Shown piece by piece: positions 1 through 7,535 of a stretch of DNA of 64,000 bases (within the stretch, counting starts at the first letter, position 1; every line of letters starts with the position of its first letter). The position numbers were made by a program, and so were the translations under genes. Below the pieces are notes generated by a model that worked only from the letters and a program-made list of their open reading frames with translations, did no database searches and was not told the origin of the DNA. Origin of the DNA: Empedobacter brevis_A (lineage in GTDB: Bacteria > Bacteroidota > Bacteroidia > Flavobacteriales > Weeksellaceae); contig NZ_CBCPHV010000003.1 in the NCBI RefSeq assembly GCF_965118635.1, forward strand, positions 124,001 to 188,000, given 5' to 3'.

Positions 1-430
1 CATTGCGGTGCAAATATTTTCTACTGAATAAGTACGATGTTAAAATAACACCTATTGCAGCTCCATGGCTTGCTAATCCACTAAATCCTACGAATTCGTA
101 ATTTTGTAATAAACCAAATAAAGTGCTTTTCCCTGGTGCGTGTTGTACAGGTAAAAAAACCTCGATTGGTCGCTCGATAAAAGCTGCTGGATCATAAAAT
201 ATATATTCTCCAAGTCTTGCTCCAACTATAGCGCCAATAAATGTATATAGGAATAAAGGATCAAGTAATTCTTTTTTCTGATTTTCTTTTTTAAAAATGT
301 TAGCCATCAAATACCAACCTACAACAAAGGCTACTATCCAACATAAACTATAAATATGTACTTTGAATCCTGCTATTTCAAATAAATAAGATTGTGGATC
401 CCAATCGATAAACGAAAATAAGTTAATCAT
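1..430 (-). CDS. lgt: Prolipoprotein diacylglyceryl transferase, N-terminal part (cut by window start)
   Basis: Transfers diacylglycerol from phosphatidylglycerol to the lipobox cysteine of prolipoproteins in the inner membrane. Reading the minus strand from the ATG at 430 gives about 143 residues starting MINLFSFIDWDPQ, with hydrophobic segments and the family-type stretch GARLGEYIFYDP. The frame is open to base 1, so the C-terminal part lies outside the window. The ATG overlaps the yidD stop by one base (TAATG), so the two genes are probably translationally coupled. Several lipoproteins in this window (lptE, gldK, two small ones) would be substrates. The identification rests on the start, the membrane pattern and the GxRLG motif. 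Confidence 0.88.
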   Translation of the reverse strand, partial: MINLFSFIDWDPQSYLFEIAGFKVHIYSLCWIVAFVVGWYLMANIFKKENQKKELLDPLFLYTFIGAIVGARLGEYIFYDPAAFIERPIEVFLPVQHAPGKSTLFGLLQNYEFVGFSGLASHGAAIGVILTSYLFSRKYLHRN

Positions 431-663
431 TAATTTTTCTTTTTAGGTACAGGGTCGTATCCGTGTCCTCCCCAAGGATGACAACGACCGATTCTTTTTG
501 TTCCGAGCCATAAACCTTTTAGTAAACCATGTTCCTTTAGCGCTTCTATCATATAAGAAGAGCAAGTTGGTTGATATCTACAATTATTCCCCATCCAAGG
601 AGAGATAGCTAATTGATAAAATCTAACCAATAAAATAAATGGTTTCACTAAAAAAGTGTTCAT
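430..663 (-). CDS. yidD: Membrane protein insertion efficiency factor YidD
   Basis: Small membrane-associated protein of 77 residues thought to assist YidC-dependent membrane protein insertion. The sequence shows the complete family pattern: an N-terminal amphipathic/hydrophobic stretch, cysteines at 28, 34 and 61, a YQPTCSSY segment, and the C-terminal HPWGGHGYDPVP signature. Length is normal for the family. In many bacteria yidD lies by rnpA-yidC; here it precedes lgt with a one-base overlap, giving a small envelope-biogenesis pair. Confidence 0.95.
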   Translation of the reverse strand: MNTFLVKPFILLVRFYQLAISPWMGNNCRYQPTCSSYMIEALKEHGLLKGLWLGTKRIGRCHPWGGHGYDPVPKKKN

Positions 664-689
664 CTCGCAAAGTTAATCAATAAGAGAAA

Positions 690-740
690 TAAAAAAAGAA
701 TCAATCTAAATAAAAACGATTTGTTTTAAGATTGATTCTT
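690..740 (-). terminator. Rho-independent terminator of the thioredoxin-like gene
   Basis: Perfect 12-base inverted repeat (arms 696-707 and 729-740, loop 21 nt). On the minus strand it is followed by a run of T (plus-strand A at 691-697). It lies downstream of the 759-1265 gene and before yidD. Confidence 0.7.
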
Positions 741-758
741 ACTATTTTCTATGAGATA

Positions 759-1265
759 TTATTTTTTAATATAACTAACAGGATCTAATGCAATGTAAGA
801 CCAATTCTCTAAAAAGTCTAATACAGCTTTCGGATCATGACCTTTCCCTTCTTTACTTTCTAAATAAGCAGAATTTTGTGTGTGAATCAAATTTCCTTTA
901 TCATCTAATATAACAAAAACAGGAAATCCAAAACGTTCTGGATGTTTCAAGGCAGCTAACGTTTCTTCGTTTTTATTTTTTGGTGAATAATTAACATGAA
1001 CAACTTCGTAGTATTTGTCGATATAATCTTTTATAGTTTGATTTTCTTTTGTCAATTTATCAAACATCACGCACCACGCACACCAATTTCCTCCAATCTC
1101 TACTAAGACATGTTTCTTTTCAGCAGAAGCTTTTTGTACTGCATTTGCAATATCTACTTTAGGATCTGCATCTTCGTTATAAATCTTTGGCTTATTATTT
1201 TGTTGACCAAATGCAAAGCTTAACGATAAAAGCATTAAGCTAAAAAACATTGTTAATTTTTTCAT
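759..1265 (-). CDS. Exported thioredoxin-fold protein
   Basis: 168-residue protein with a Sec signal peptide (positively charged start, hydrophobic core, probable cleavage after residue 20, ...SFAFG|QQ). A thioredoxin-like domain follows, with the active-site pair C62-A-W-C65 in the context GGNWCAWC. The fold probably resembles the thioredoxin_7/DUF255-like group in which a WCxxC motif follows a KxVLVEIG strand. It is likely a periplasmic thiol oxidoreductase; the substrate is unknown. It is followed by its own terminator. A DsbD-gamma-like role or cytochrome maturation are alternatives that cannot be told apart here. Confidence 0.75.
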   Translation of the reverse strand: MKKLTMFFSLMLLSLSFAFGQQNNKPKIYNEDADPKVDIANAVQKASAEKKHVLVEIGGNWCAWCVMFDKLTKENQTIKDYIDKYYEVVHVNYSPKNKNEETLAALKHPERFGFPVFVILDDKGNLIHTQNSAYLESKEGKGHDPKAVLDFLENWSYIALDPVSYIKK

Positions 1266-1321
1266 TTCAATTCTAAATATAAACTCGAATTTACAATAAA
1301 AATTGTGCCGAAAATGTTTTT

Positions 1322-1726
1322 CTATGAATTAATAATGTTATAACAAGAATTTAATTTTTCTTGAACTGAATTTATTTCACATTTTTTTTCAATCAACTTC
1401 ATTTGATTAATTAAATTAATCGAAAATTTAGATTCAAATTCTAAACGATCCAATTCAATCTCATAAAAATTAATTTGATGATGAATCTGATTGAAATAAT
1501 AATTAACCAATTCGATATACATTAATTTAAGTTCTTGATTAACCTTGATAAATTCTACAAATTCTTGTAGTTCAATCAAGAAATTGATCATTTGCTTATT
1601 AATTTCTAATTGTTTATCCTTTAATTCAATCTTTTTTAAATAATCTGTCGATAAAGCAATTTTATCACCCAAAAGTTGGTGCTTTCTTGTTAAAATTAAA
1701 GCACATTCTAACGCTTTCTTCATCAT
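1322..1726 (-). CDS. Hypothetical protein, predicted helical
   Basis: 134 residues, not recognised. The sequence is very rich in Leu, Ile, Lys, Glu, Gln and Asn with regular heptad-like spacing from about residue 35 to 115, which suggests a long helix or coiled coil. There is no signal peptide, membrane span or catalytic motif. It lies 56 bases upstream of the exported thioredoxin-like gene on the same strand, so co-transcription is possible. The low-complexity, AT-driven composition means part of the pattern could be compositional. Confidence 0.55.
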   Translation of the reverse strand: MMKKALECALILTRKHQLLGDKIALSTDYLKKIELKDKQLEINKQMINFLIELQEFVEFIKVNQELKLMYIELVNYYFNQIHHQINFYEIELDRLEFESKFSINLINQMKLIEKKCEINSVQEKLNSCYNIINS

Positions 1727-1813
1727 TTAAATTTTTATTCTAACACAAAGAAAATAAATATAAAAGCCAAAATATGTCGTCGAAAAAATGATTCATTTTG
1801 ACAAAACATTCCC

Positions 1814-1821
1814 TAACTTTG
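1814..1821 (+). promoter_or_regulatory. TAnnTTTG -7 box for rarA
   Basis: TAACTTTG matches the Bacteroidota -7 consensus. It predicts transcription starting near 1824-1826, about 15 bases before the ATG at 1840. That places the upstream TTG at 1798 in untranscribed promoter DNA, so the box decides the gene start. No well-spaced -33 TTG is seen. Confidence 0.5.
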
Positions 1822-1839
1822 AAATCTAAACAAGATTTT

Positions 1840-3120
1840 ATGAATGCGCCTTTAGCTGAAAGAATGCGTCCGAAAACGCTTGAAGAATATATTAATCAAA
1901 AGCATCTAGTGGGCGAAAATGGGCCGATAAAAATGATGTTGCAACACGATATGATTGCTTCTATGATTTTTTGGGGACCTCCAGGAACTGGAAAAACAAC
2001 GCTTGCTAAATTAATTTCTGAATTAACAGATCGCCCTTTTTATACCTTAAGTGCAATAAATTCTGGTGTAAAAGAAGTGCGAGAAGTAATAGAAAAAGCA
2101 AAAAGTCAAAATTTGTTTTCAGGAACAAGGAATCCAATTCTATTTATAGATGAGATTCATCGTTTCAACAAATCTCAACAAGATAGTTTGTTAGGTGCTG
2201 TAGAAACTGGCCTTGTAACTTTGATTGGTGCGACAACCGAAAATCCTAGTTTCGAAGTTGTACCAGCCTTGCTTTCGCGAGCGCAAGTTTATGTGTTAAA
2301 ACATCTTGAAAAAGAAGATTTAGTTGATTTAATCAATCGAGCTATAAAAAGTGATGTTGTTTTATCTCAATTAGATATCGAGTTGGTTGAAACAAATGCA
2401 TTGTTACGATATTCGGGAGGTGATGCAAGAAAATTATTAAATGGATTGGAATTGGTTATTAATAGTTTTTCACCAACAGAAAAAATTGTAATTACCGATG
2501 AGATTGTTCACGAACGTATTCAGCAAAATTTAGCTCGTTACGATAAAACGGGTGAACAACATTACGATATTATTTCTGCTTTCATTAAATCTATTCGTGG
2601 TTCTGATCCGAATGGAGCTGTTTATTGGTTAGCAAGAATGATAGAAGGCGGCGAGGATTTAAAATTCATTGCGCGTCGTTTGTTAATTTCAGCTTCGGAA
2701 GATATAGGGAATGCAAATCCTACAGCAATGATTTTGGCAAATAATACTTTTCAGGCTGTTTCGGTTATCGGTTTCCCAGAATCTCGAATTTTATTAAGTC
2801 AATGTGCGGTTTATTTAGCTAATTCTCCAAAAAGTAATGCAACTTATTTAGCGATTGCAAAAGCGCAGCAAGCTGTAAAACAAACTGGAGATTTACCTGT
2901 TCCATTGCATTTGCGAAATGCTCCAACTAAATTGATGAAAGATTTAGATTATGGAAAAGAATATAAGTATTCGCATGATTTTCCAGGAAGTTTTGTTGAA
3001 CAAGAATTTCTTCCAGATGAAATTTCTGGAACTACATTCTATGAGCCAGGGAATAATAAACGTGAACAAATGGATAAACAGCAACTTAACCAAAGATGGA
3101 AAGGGAAATATGGATATTAA
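1840..3120 (+). CDS. rarA: Replication-associated recombination protein A (AAA+ ATPase)
   Basis: RarA/MgsA is a clamp-loader-like AAA+ ATPase acting at stalled replication forks. From the ATG at 1840 the protein has 426 residues. It begins with the family-typical NAPLAERMRPKTLEEY, then Walker A GPPGTGKT at 46-53, Walker B LFIDE at 101-105, the GATTENPSF sensor region, and the C-terminal MgsA tetramerisation domain with SEDIGNANP and APTKLMKDLDYG. An in-frame TTG at 1798 would add 14 residues, but it sits in the promoter and the family normally starts near APLAERMRP. Monocistronic as far as can be seen. Confidence 0.95.
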   Translation: MNAPLAERMRPKTLEEYINQKHLVGENGPIKMMLQHDMIASMIFWGPPGTGKTTLAKLISELTDRPFYTLSAINSGVKEVREVIEKAKSQNLFSGTRNPILFIDEIHRFNKSQQDSLLGAVETGLVTLIGATTENPSFEVVPALLSRAQVYVLKHLEKEDLVDLINRAIKSDVVLSQLDIELVETNALLRYSGGDARKLLNGLELVINSFSPTEKIVITDEIVHERIQQNLARYDKTGEQHYDIISAFIKSIRGSDPNGAVYWLARMIEGGEDLKFIARRLLISASEDIGNANPTAMILANNTFQAVSVIGFPESRILLSQCAVYLANSPKSNATYLAIAKAQQAVKQTGDLPVPLHLRNAPTKLMKDLDYGKEYKYSHDFPGSFVEQEFLPDEISGTTFYEPGNNKREQMDKQQLNQRWKGKYGY

Positions 3121-3322
3121 AAAAAAATCCCAATTAACAATTAGTTAAATGAGATTTTAAGGTTTGGTTGATTTTTTGGTTTAGATTGGTTTATATGGTA
3201 ATAGGTTGGTAAAATAGTAAATACAACATCTGTGCCAAAAACTTAAAATTTAATAATAAAAAGTTAAAAAAATAATTTTTTGAAATATCTATATCTAAAA
3301 TAATATCTATAAATACAAGAAA

Positions 3323-3754
3323 ATGAAACAAATACAAATTATAAACGGTCCTAATCTAAATCTACTTGGAGTTCGTGAACCAGAAATTTACGGAACACAA
3401 ACATTCGAAGATTTCTTTGTTAAAGTAAAAAAACAATTTCCAGATGTTTCCTTACATTATTATCAATCAAATCATGAAGGAGATATTATTGATAAATTGC
3501 ACGAGGTTGGATTTAAATATGATGGCATAATTTTGAATGCTGGTGCATATACACATTATTCATATGCAATTGCAGATGCAATAAAAGCAATTACAACCAA
3601 AGTAATCGAAGTACATATTTCTGATATTTATGCGCGAGAAGATTTCAGAAAAAATAGTGTAACTGGAGAAGGTTGCTTAAAAATTATTTCTGGAAAAGGT
3701 TTAGCGGGTTATGTAGAAGCTATTAATGATTTTGTAGAAATTAAAAACACATAA
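3323..3754 (+). CDS. aroQ: 3-dehydroquinate dehydratase, type II
   Basis: Catalyses the third step of the shikimate pathway (3-dehydroquinate to 3-dehydroshikimate) in the cytoplasm. At 143 residues it has normal type II length. Visible motifs are NGPNLNLLG at 8-16, the catalytic Tyr23 in EIYG, the SNHEG motif at 49-53, LNAGAYTHYS with the substrate-binding Asn72, and the catalytic His98 in VIEVHIS. A small lipoprotein gene follows after 10 bases and is probably co-transcribed. Type II enzymes form dodecamers. Confidence 0.96.
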   Translation: MKQIQIINGPNLNLLGVREPEIYGTQTFEDFFVKVKKQFPDVSLHYYQSNHEGDIIDKLHEVGFKYDGIILNAGAYTHYSYAIADAIKAITTKVIEVHISDIYAREDFRKNSVTGEGCLKIISGKGLAGYVEAINDFVEIKNT

Positions 3755-3764
3755 AACTATTCCC

Positions 3765-4088
3765 ATGAAAAATATAATTTTAGTAACAATTTTTGGCTTA
3801 ACAATTATTAGTTGTAATGCGAAAGCAGATAAAAATAATTCTGAACAAAAAGCACAAGCGATGATTGCTTGTGAAAACGCTGCAACAACGGAAGGAATGT
3901 CTGCAGAAAAGAAAGAATTGGTGAAAAAATACTGCGATTGTTCAACAGATAAAATGATGGACGAGTTCACTTACAAAGAAATGTTGCAAATGAATAATCC
4001 AACTCCAGAATTGCAAGAAAGATTAATGAAGTTAATAGAACCTTGTATGAATGATTTTAATGCGAAATCTTCTGAGGTAAAAAAGTAG
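3765..4088 (+). CDS. Small predicted lipoprotein
   Basis: 107 residues, function unknown. A signal peptide ends in the lipobox TIISC (Cys17), so the mature protein should be lipidated. The mature part has four further cysteines (ACENAA, YCDC, EPC), a spacing that could form disulphides in the periplasm. A related Bacteroidota group of short Cys-containing lipoproteins exists, but no function can be assigned. Co-transcription with aroQ is likely (10-base gap); a strong hairpin terminator begins right after the stop codon. Confidence 0.7.
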   Translation: MKNIILVTIFGLTIISCNAKADKNNSEQKAQAMIACENAATTEGMSAEKKELVKKYCDCSTDKMMDEFTYKEMLQMNNPTPELQERLMKLIEPCMNDFNAKSSEVKK

Positions 4089-4131
4089 AATATTAAAAAA
4101 GTCGGAACTTAGTTCCGACTTTTTTAATATT
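4089..4131. terminator. Perfect palindromic bidirectional terminator
   Basis: A 43-base perfect palindrome: core arms GTCGGAACT (4101-4109) and AGTTCCGAC (4111-4119), flanked by A6 and T6 and by AATATT on both sides. It serves the plus-strand lipoprotein gene and the minus-strand engB. The engB stop codon (4124-4126) lies inside the right arm. Confidence 0.9.
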
Positions 4132-4756
4132 CTTTTTTGTATTGTTCTTTTTTGAATTCATCTACAAGATGTTCGTTCAAACTATCAATGTAGCCTAAGA
4201 TCTCTAATTTACCAATTTTACTTGAAGCAGAGCTAGTAAATATTTTTGGTAATTCTTCCCATGTTTTTAATAACTCATTTTTATAATGAGTTAAGTTTTT
4301 TTGCATTTGTGTACTTGTTAGTTTGTCTAATTTTGTAAACACAATAGCAAAAGGAATCTGTTTGTTCCCAAGCCATTCCATAAATTGTAAATCTATTTTT
4401 TGAGGTGAATGACGAGAATCAATCAATAAAAATACATTAACTAAGTTTTTACGAAACTCTATATAATCATATATCATTTTATTGAAACCACCACGAACAC
4501 CTTTAGGCGCTTTTGCAAAACCATAACCTGGTAAATCGGCTAAATACCAAGTATCATCCATTTCGAATGTATTAATCAATTGAGTTTTACCTGGAGTTGC
4601 AGATGTTTTAGCTAACGCTTTTTTATCTGCTAACATATTGATTAATGATGATTTTCCAACATTAGAACGTCCAATAAATGCATATTCTGGTTTGAAAGGA
4701 TCTGGACAATCTGTATATTTTTGTGAACTTTTTACGAATTCAGCTTTTTTAATCAT
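4124..4756 (-). CDS. engB: Ribosome biogenesis GTPase EngB/YsxC
   Basis: Essential TRAFAC-class GTPase needed for late large-subunit assembly. 210 residues with all G motifs in order: G1 GRSNVGKS at 29-36, the G2 threonine in TPGKTQLIN, G3 DLPGYG at 74-79, G4 TKLDK at 141-145, and G5 SSAS near 175. Length is normal. It follows the alpha/beta hydrolase gene by 4 bases on the same strand, so the two form an operon. Its stop codon is within the shared terminator stem. Confidence 0.96.
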   Translation of the reverse strand: MIKKAEFVKSSQKYTDCPDPFKPEYAFIGRSNVGKSSLINMLADKKALAKTSATPGKTQLINTFEMDDTWYLADLPGYGFAKAPKGVRGGFNKMIYDYIEFRKNLVNVFLLIDSRHSPQKIDLQFMEWLGNKQIPFAIVFTKLDKLTSTQMQKNLTHYKNELLKTWEELPKIFTSSASSKIGKLEILGYIDSLNEHLVDEFKKEQYKKEY

Positions 4757-4760
4757 GTGT

Positions 4761-5543
4761 TTATGCTTTTGTAGCTGGATCTAATTGTTTTTCAATTAGC
4801 CATTTGTGTAAAATTTCATTGAATAATTCAGGATGTTCCATCATAGGAGCATGTCCACATTTGTCAATCCAATAAAGAGAAGCATCAGGCAATTCTTCGT
4901 TAAATTCTATTGCTACTTCTGGAGGAGTTACATTATCTTGTTTTCCCCAAATTAAACAAACTGGTATTTTGATGTCTTTTAAATCATTTTTCATATTAGA
5001 TTTAATCGCATCTCTAGCAATATATAAAGTTTTGATGGCTTTATTTCTGTCATTAACAGTGTTAAAAACATCATCCACAATTTCTTTTGTAGCTACATTT
5101 GCATCATAAAATACTTCGCGTGTTTTACGCTCTACATATTCATAATTTCCGCGTTTAGGATAGGTTTCACCAAAAGATTTTTCATATAAACCAGAACTTC
5201 CAGTTAAGCAAAGTGCTTTTACAAATTCTGGATGTTTGTGGCAAACCATCAAACCTATGTGTCCTCCTAATGAATTTCCGACTAAAATAGCTGGCTCTTT
5301 TACAATTTCTTCAATAAACTTTGCAACGTGTTTCGCAATGTTTTTAATATTTGTACTAATTACAGGTAGTGAATAAATAGGTAGTTCCGGAGCGAAAACC
5401 TTGTATCCTCTCTCTATATAGAAATCTGTAAGTGAGCTAAAATTACTAAGTTCACCCATTAAACCGTGAAGCAAAACAATTGGTTGTCCTTCTCCTTCTT
5501 CTATGTAAGAGAACTTATCTTTTTTCTTTAAGCTAAAAAACAT
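4761..5543 (-). CDS. Alpha/beta-fold hydrolase
   Basis: 260-residue single-domain alpha/beta hydrolase. The oxyanion region LLHGLMG is at 24-30, the nucleophile elbow GNSLGG gives Ser91, the acid is probably Asp203 in WGKQDNVTP, and the histidine is His231 in CGHAPMMEHP, so the triad is complete. No signal peptide, so cytoplasmic. It is the first gene of a two-gene operon with engB. This pairing seems common in Flavobacteriia (from memory, not checked). The substrate is unknown; a carboxylesterase, haloperoxidase-like or MenH-like role cannot be separated by eye. Confidence 0.85.
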   Translation of the reverse strand: MFFSLKKKDKFSYIEEGEGQPIVLLHGLMGELSNFSSLTDFYIERGYKVFAPELPIYSLPVISTNIKNIAKHVAKFIEEIVKEPAILVGNSLGGHIGLMVCHKHPEFVKALCLTGSSGLYEKSFGETYPKRGNYEYVERKTREVFYDANVATKEIVDDVFNTVNDRNKAIKTLYIARDAIKSNMKNDLKDIKIPVCLIWGKQDNVTPPEVAIEFNEELPDASLYWIDKCGHAPMMEHPELFNEILHKWLIEKQLDPATKA

Positions 5544-5562
5544 TTACTCGATATTAAGTGGA

Positions 5563-5570
5563 CAAATTTA
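5563..5570 (-). promoter_or_regulatory. TAnnTTTG -7 box for the hydrolase-engB operon
   Basis: The minus strand reads TAAATTTG here, an exact match to the Bacteroidota -7 box, 19 bases before the hydrolase ATG at 5543. No -33 TTG is found at the usual distance. Confidence 0.5.
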
Positions 5571-5749
5571 ATTAATTATATTTTTTAATTCGTGCTTTAT
5601 CCAAAAAACTTTAATAATGATGTTGTCTATAAATTAAAACAAGGTCTATATAAATGCAAAACGCTCAAAAAAAACAAGGTATTTGCGTTATAAAAATCCT
5701 AACTGTTTGATACTAAATTTTAAATTGTTGATAACTATTTTAATAAAAG

Positions 5750-5792
5750 TGGTAAAAAATGGTAATAAGTGGTAATATTTTTTTTATTTTTG
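5750..5792 (+). promoter_or_regulatory. Putative MraZ operator (three TGGTA repeats) overlapping the dcw promoter
   Basis: Three identical TGGTA repeats begin at 5750, 5760 and 5770, an exact 10-base period with 5-base spacers. This is the architecture of the MraZ operator known from E. coli and Mycoplasma (TGGGN-like repeats separated by 5 nt), here with A-T at the variable end. A -7 box TATTTTTG follows at 5785-5792, 13 bases before the mraZ ATG. The repeats cover the expected -33 region, so MraZ bound there should repress the whole dcw operon. The functional link is inferred from the analogy. Confidence 0.7.
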
Positions 5793-5805
5793 AAAAAATT
5801 CTATC

Positions 5806-6267
5806 ATGAATTCATTAATTGGAACATATGAGTGTAAGGTAGATACAAAAGGTAGACTCCCGATACCAGCAGGATTGAAGAAACAACTTGTTGATTATTT
5901 GGAAGATGGTTTTGTGTTGAAACGATCTGTGTTTCAAAATTGTTTAGAGCTTCATCCTATGAAAGAATGGGAAAAAGTGATGAACGATTTAAATAAATTG
6001 AATCGATTTGTGAAAAAAAATAATGATTTTATTAGAATTTTTACAGCTGGATTAAAAGTTGTCGAAGTTGATGCAAATGGAAGAGTGCAAATCTCAAAAG
6101 ATTTAGTGAAATTTGCAGAAATTAATAAAGAAGTCGTTCTGAATTCATCTGTAAACATGATTGAAATTTGGGATAAAGATAAATATGAAGAGTCAATTAA
6201 CGTTGATGATTTAGATTTTGCTTCTTTGGCAGAAGATGTAATGGGAAATTTAGGAGAAGATGAGTGA
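5806..6267 (+). CDS. mraZ: Transcriptional regulator MraZ
   Basis: Conserved first gene of the dcw cluster; MraZ forms a ring of AbrB-like double domains that binds direct repeats upstream of its own gene. The 153 residues contain the two expected DxxGR motifs, DTKGRLPIP near residue 14 and DANGRVQIS near residue 88, one per SpoVT/AbrB half. An acidic tail of about 15 residues makes it slightly longer than the usual 140-150. It overlaps rsmH by 8 bases. The repeats at 5750-5774 are its likely autoregulatory site. Confidence 0.96.
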   Translation: MNSLIGTYECKVDTKGRLPIPAGLKKQLVDYLEDGFVLKRSVFQNCLELHPMKEWEKVMNDLNKLNRFVKKNNDFIRIFTAGLKVVEVDANGRVQISKDLVKFAEINKEVVLNSSVNMIEIWDKDKYEESINVDDLDFASLAEDVMGNLGEDE

Positions 6268-7165
6268 GTATCATAATCCAGTATTATTAAAAGATAGTGT
6301 CGATGCATTAATTATTAATGAATCGGGAATATATGTAGATTGTACGTTTGGTGGCGGAGGTCATTCACGTGAAATCTTGAGTCGTTTGGATCAAAATGGA
6401 AAATTATTTTCATTTGACCAAGATGTTGATGCAATTCGTAATAAAATAGAAGACAATCGATTTGAGTTGATCGAGCAAAATTTTAGATTTTTGAAAAATA
6501 ATTTAAGATTTCGCGGGGTAAAACAAGTAGATGGTGTTTTAGGTGACTTGGGAGTTTCTTCTCATCAGTTTGATACGCCAGAACGAGGTTTTTCAACTCG
6601 CTTCGATGGAGAGTTGGATATGCGAATGAATCAAAATGCGAAACTTTCTGCAAAAACAATTATTAATGAATACGAAGAAGAAGATCTGGCGCGTATTTTT
6701 TATGATTTTGGAGAATTGCAAGGTTCGTATCGTTTGGCAAGAGAAGTTGTGAAAGCAAGAGCGGATAAGGAAATCAATACAATTGATGAATTGAAACAAA
6801 TATTTTCGTTTATTCCAAAAATGAAGGAAAATAAATTTTTTGCTCAAATGTTTCAAGCATTACGAATCGAAGTAAATGATGAAATGGCTGCATTGAAAGA
6901 TATGTTAACACAATGTGGAGAAGTAATAAAACCAGGAGGTCGCTTGGTGATTATTTCTTATCATTCATTAGAAGATCGTTTAACAAAACGATATATGAAA
7001 AACGGAATGTTCGAAGGAGAGCCAGAACGTGATGTTTTTGGAAATTGGTCGGCACCTTTCAAACCTTTACAATCAAAGGTAATTGTGCCAACGCAAGAAG
7101 AAATTAATGAAAATCCGAGAGCGCGTAGTGCAAAAATGCGTATTGCGGTTCGAAACGAGGATTAA
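6260..7165 (+). CDS. rsmH: 16S rRNA (cytosine-1402-N4)-methyltransferase RsmH
   Basis: SAM-dependent methyltransferase (MraW) that N4-methylates C1402 in the ribosomal P site. 301 residues with the SAM-binding motif DCTFGGGGHS at 27-36, the GVLGDLGVSSHQFD motif, ERGFS, and the C-terminal VIISYHSLEDR and NPRARSAKMR signatures. Length is normal. It overlaps mraZ by 8 bases and is followed after 10 bases by the ftsL-like gene, as in other flavobacterial dcw clusters. Confidence 0.97.
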   Translation: MSEYHNPVLLKDSVDALIINESGIYVDCTFGGGGHSREILSRLDQNGKLFSFDQDVDAIRNKIEDNRFELIEQNFRFLKNNLRFRGVKQVDGVLGDLGVSSHQFDTPERGFSTRFDGELDMRMNQNAKLSAKTIINEYEEEDLARIFYDFGELQGSYRLAREVVKARADKEINTIDELKQIFSFIPKMKENKFFAQMFQALRIEVNDEMAALKDMLTQCGEVIKPGGRLVIISYHSLEDRLTKRYMKNGMFEGEPERDVFGNWSAPFKPLQSKVIVPTQEEINENPRARSAKMRIAVRNED

Positions 7166-7175
7166 TATATAAGGA

Positions 7176-7535
7176 ATGGCAAAAAAGAAAAAAATATTAC
7201 CAGAGAAAAAAACTTTTACAGGTTTGTTAAGAGGTGAGTTTTTAATTAAAACTGGCTCAGAACAAAATTGGAAGTTTATGTTGTATTTGGTAGGTTTAGC
7301 TTTTTTGAGTATTTCAAGTTCGCATTTAGTAGATCGAAAAGTAGTTCGTATTGCTGAATTACAAGATAAAGTAGAAGATTTAAAATCTCAATATACAGAT
7401 AAGCATCGCGATTTAATGCGTATGCAATTAGAAACGGAAATTTTAGAACGTACAGCTGTGTATGGTTTGAAAATTCCAGATAAACAACCTTATTATATAG
7501 TAGACAAAGTTTATGACGAAGTCAGCGAAAAATAA
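7176..7535 (+). CDS. ftsL: FtsL-like cell division protein
   Basis: 119-residue bitopic protein in the ftsL position between rsmH and the transpeptidase gene. It has a basic N-terminus (KKKKILPEKK), one membrane span at about residues 33-48, and a leucine-rich periplasmic coiled coil (VRIAELQDKVEDLKSQ) ending near residue 105. FtsL proteins are poorly conserved, so the call rests on topology, size and position; this matches the FtsL-like family annotated in Flavobacteriia. It should pair with an FtsB-type partner to activate FtsWI. It overlaps the next gene by 23 bases. Confidence 0.85.
   Translation: MAKKKKILPEKKTFTGLLRGEFLIKTGSEQNWKFMLYLVGLAFLSISSSHLVDRKVVRIAELQDKVEDLKSQYTDKHRDLMRMQLETEILERTAVYGLKIPDKQPYYIVDKVYDEVSEK

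Noticed and set aside
1798..1839. TTG start giving a longer RarA
   Set aside because: It lies in the predicted promoter upstream of the -7 box; RarA family proteins begin near APLAERMRP.
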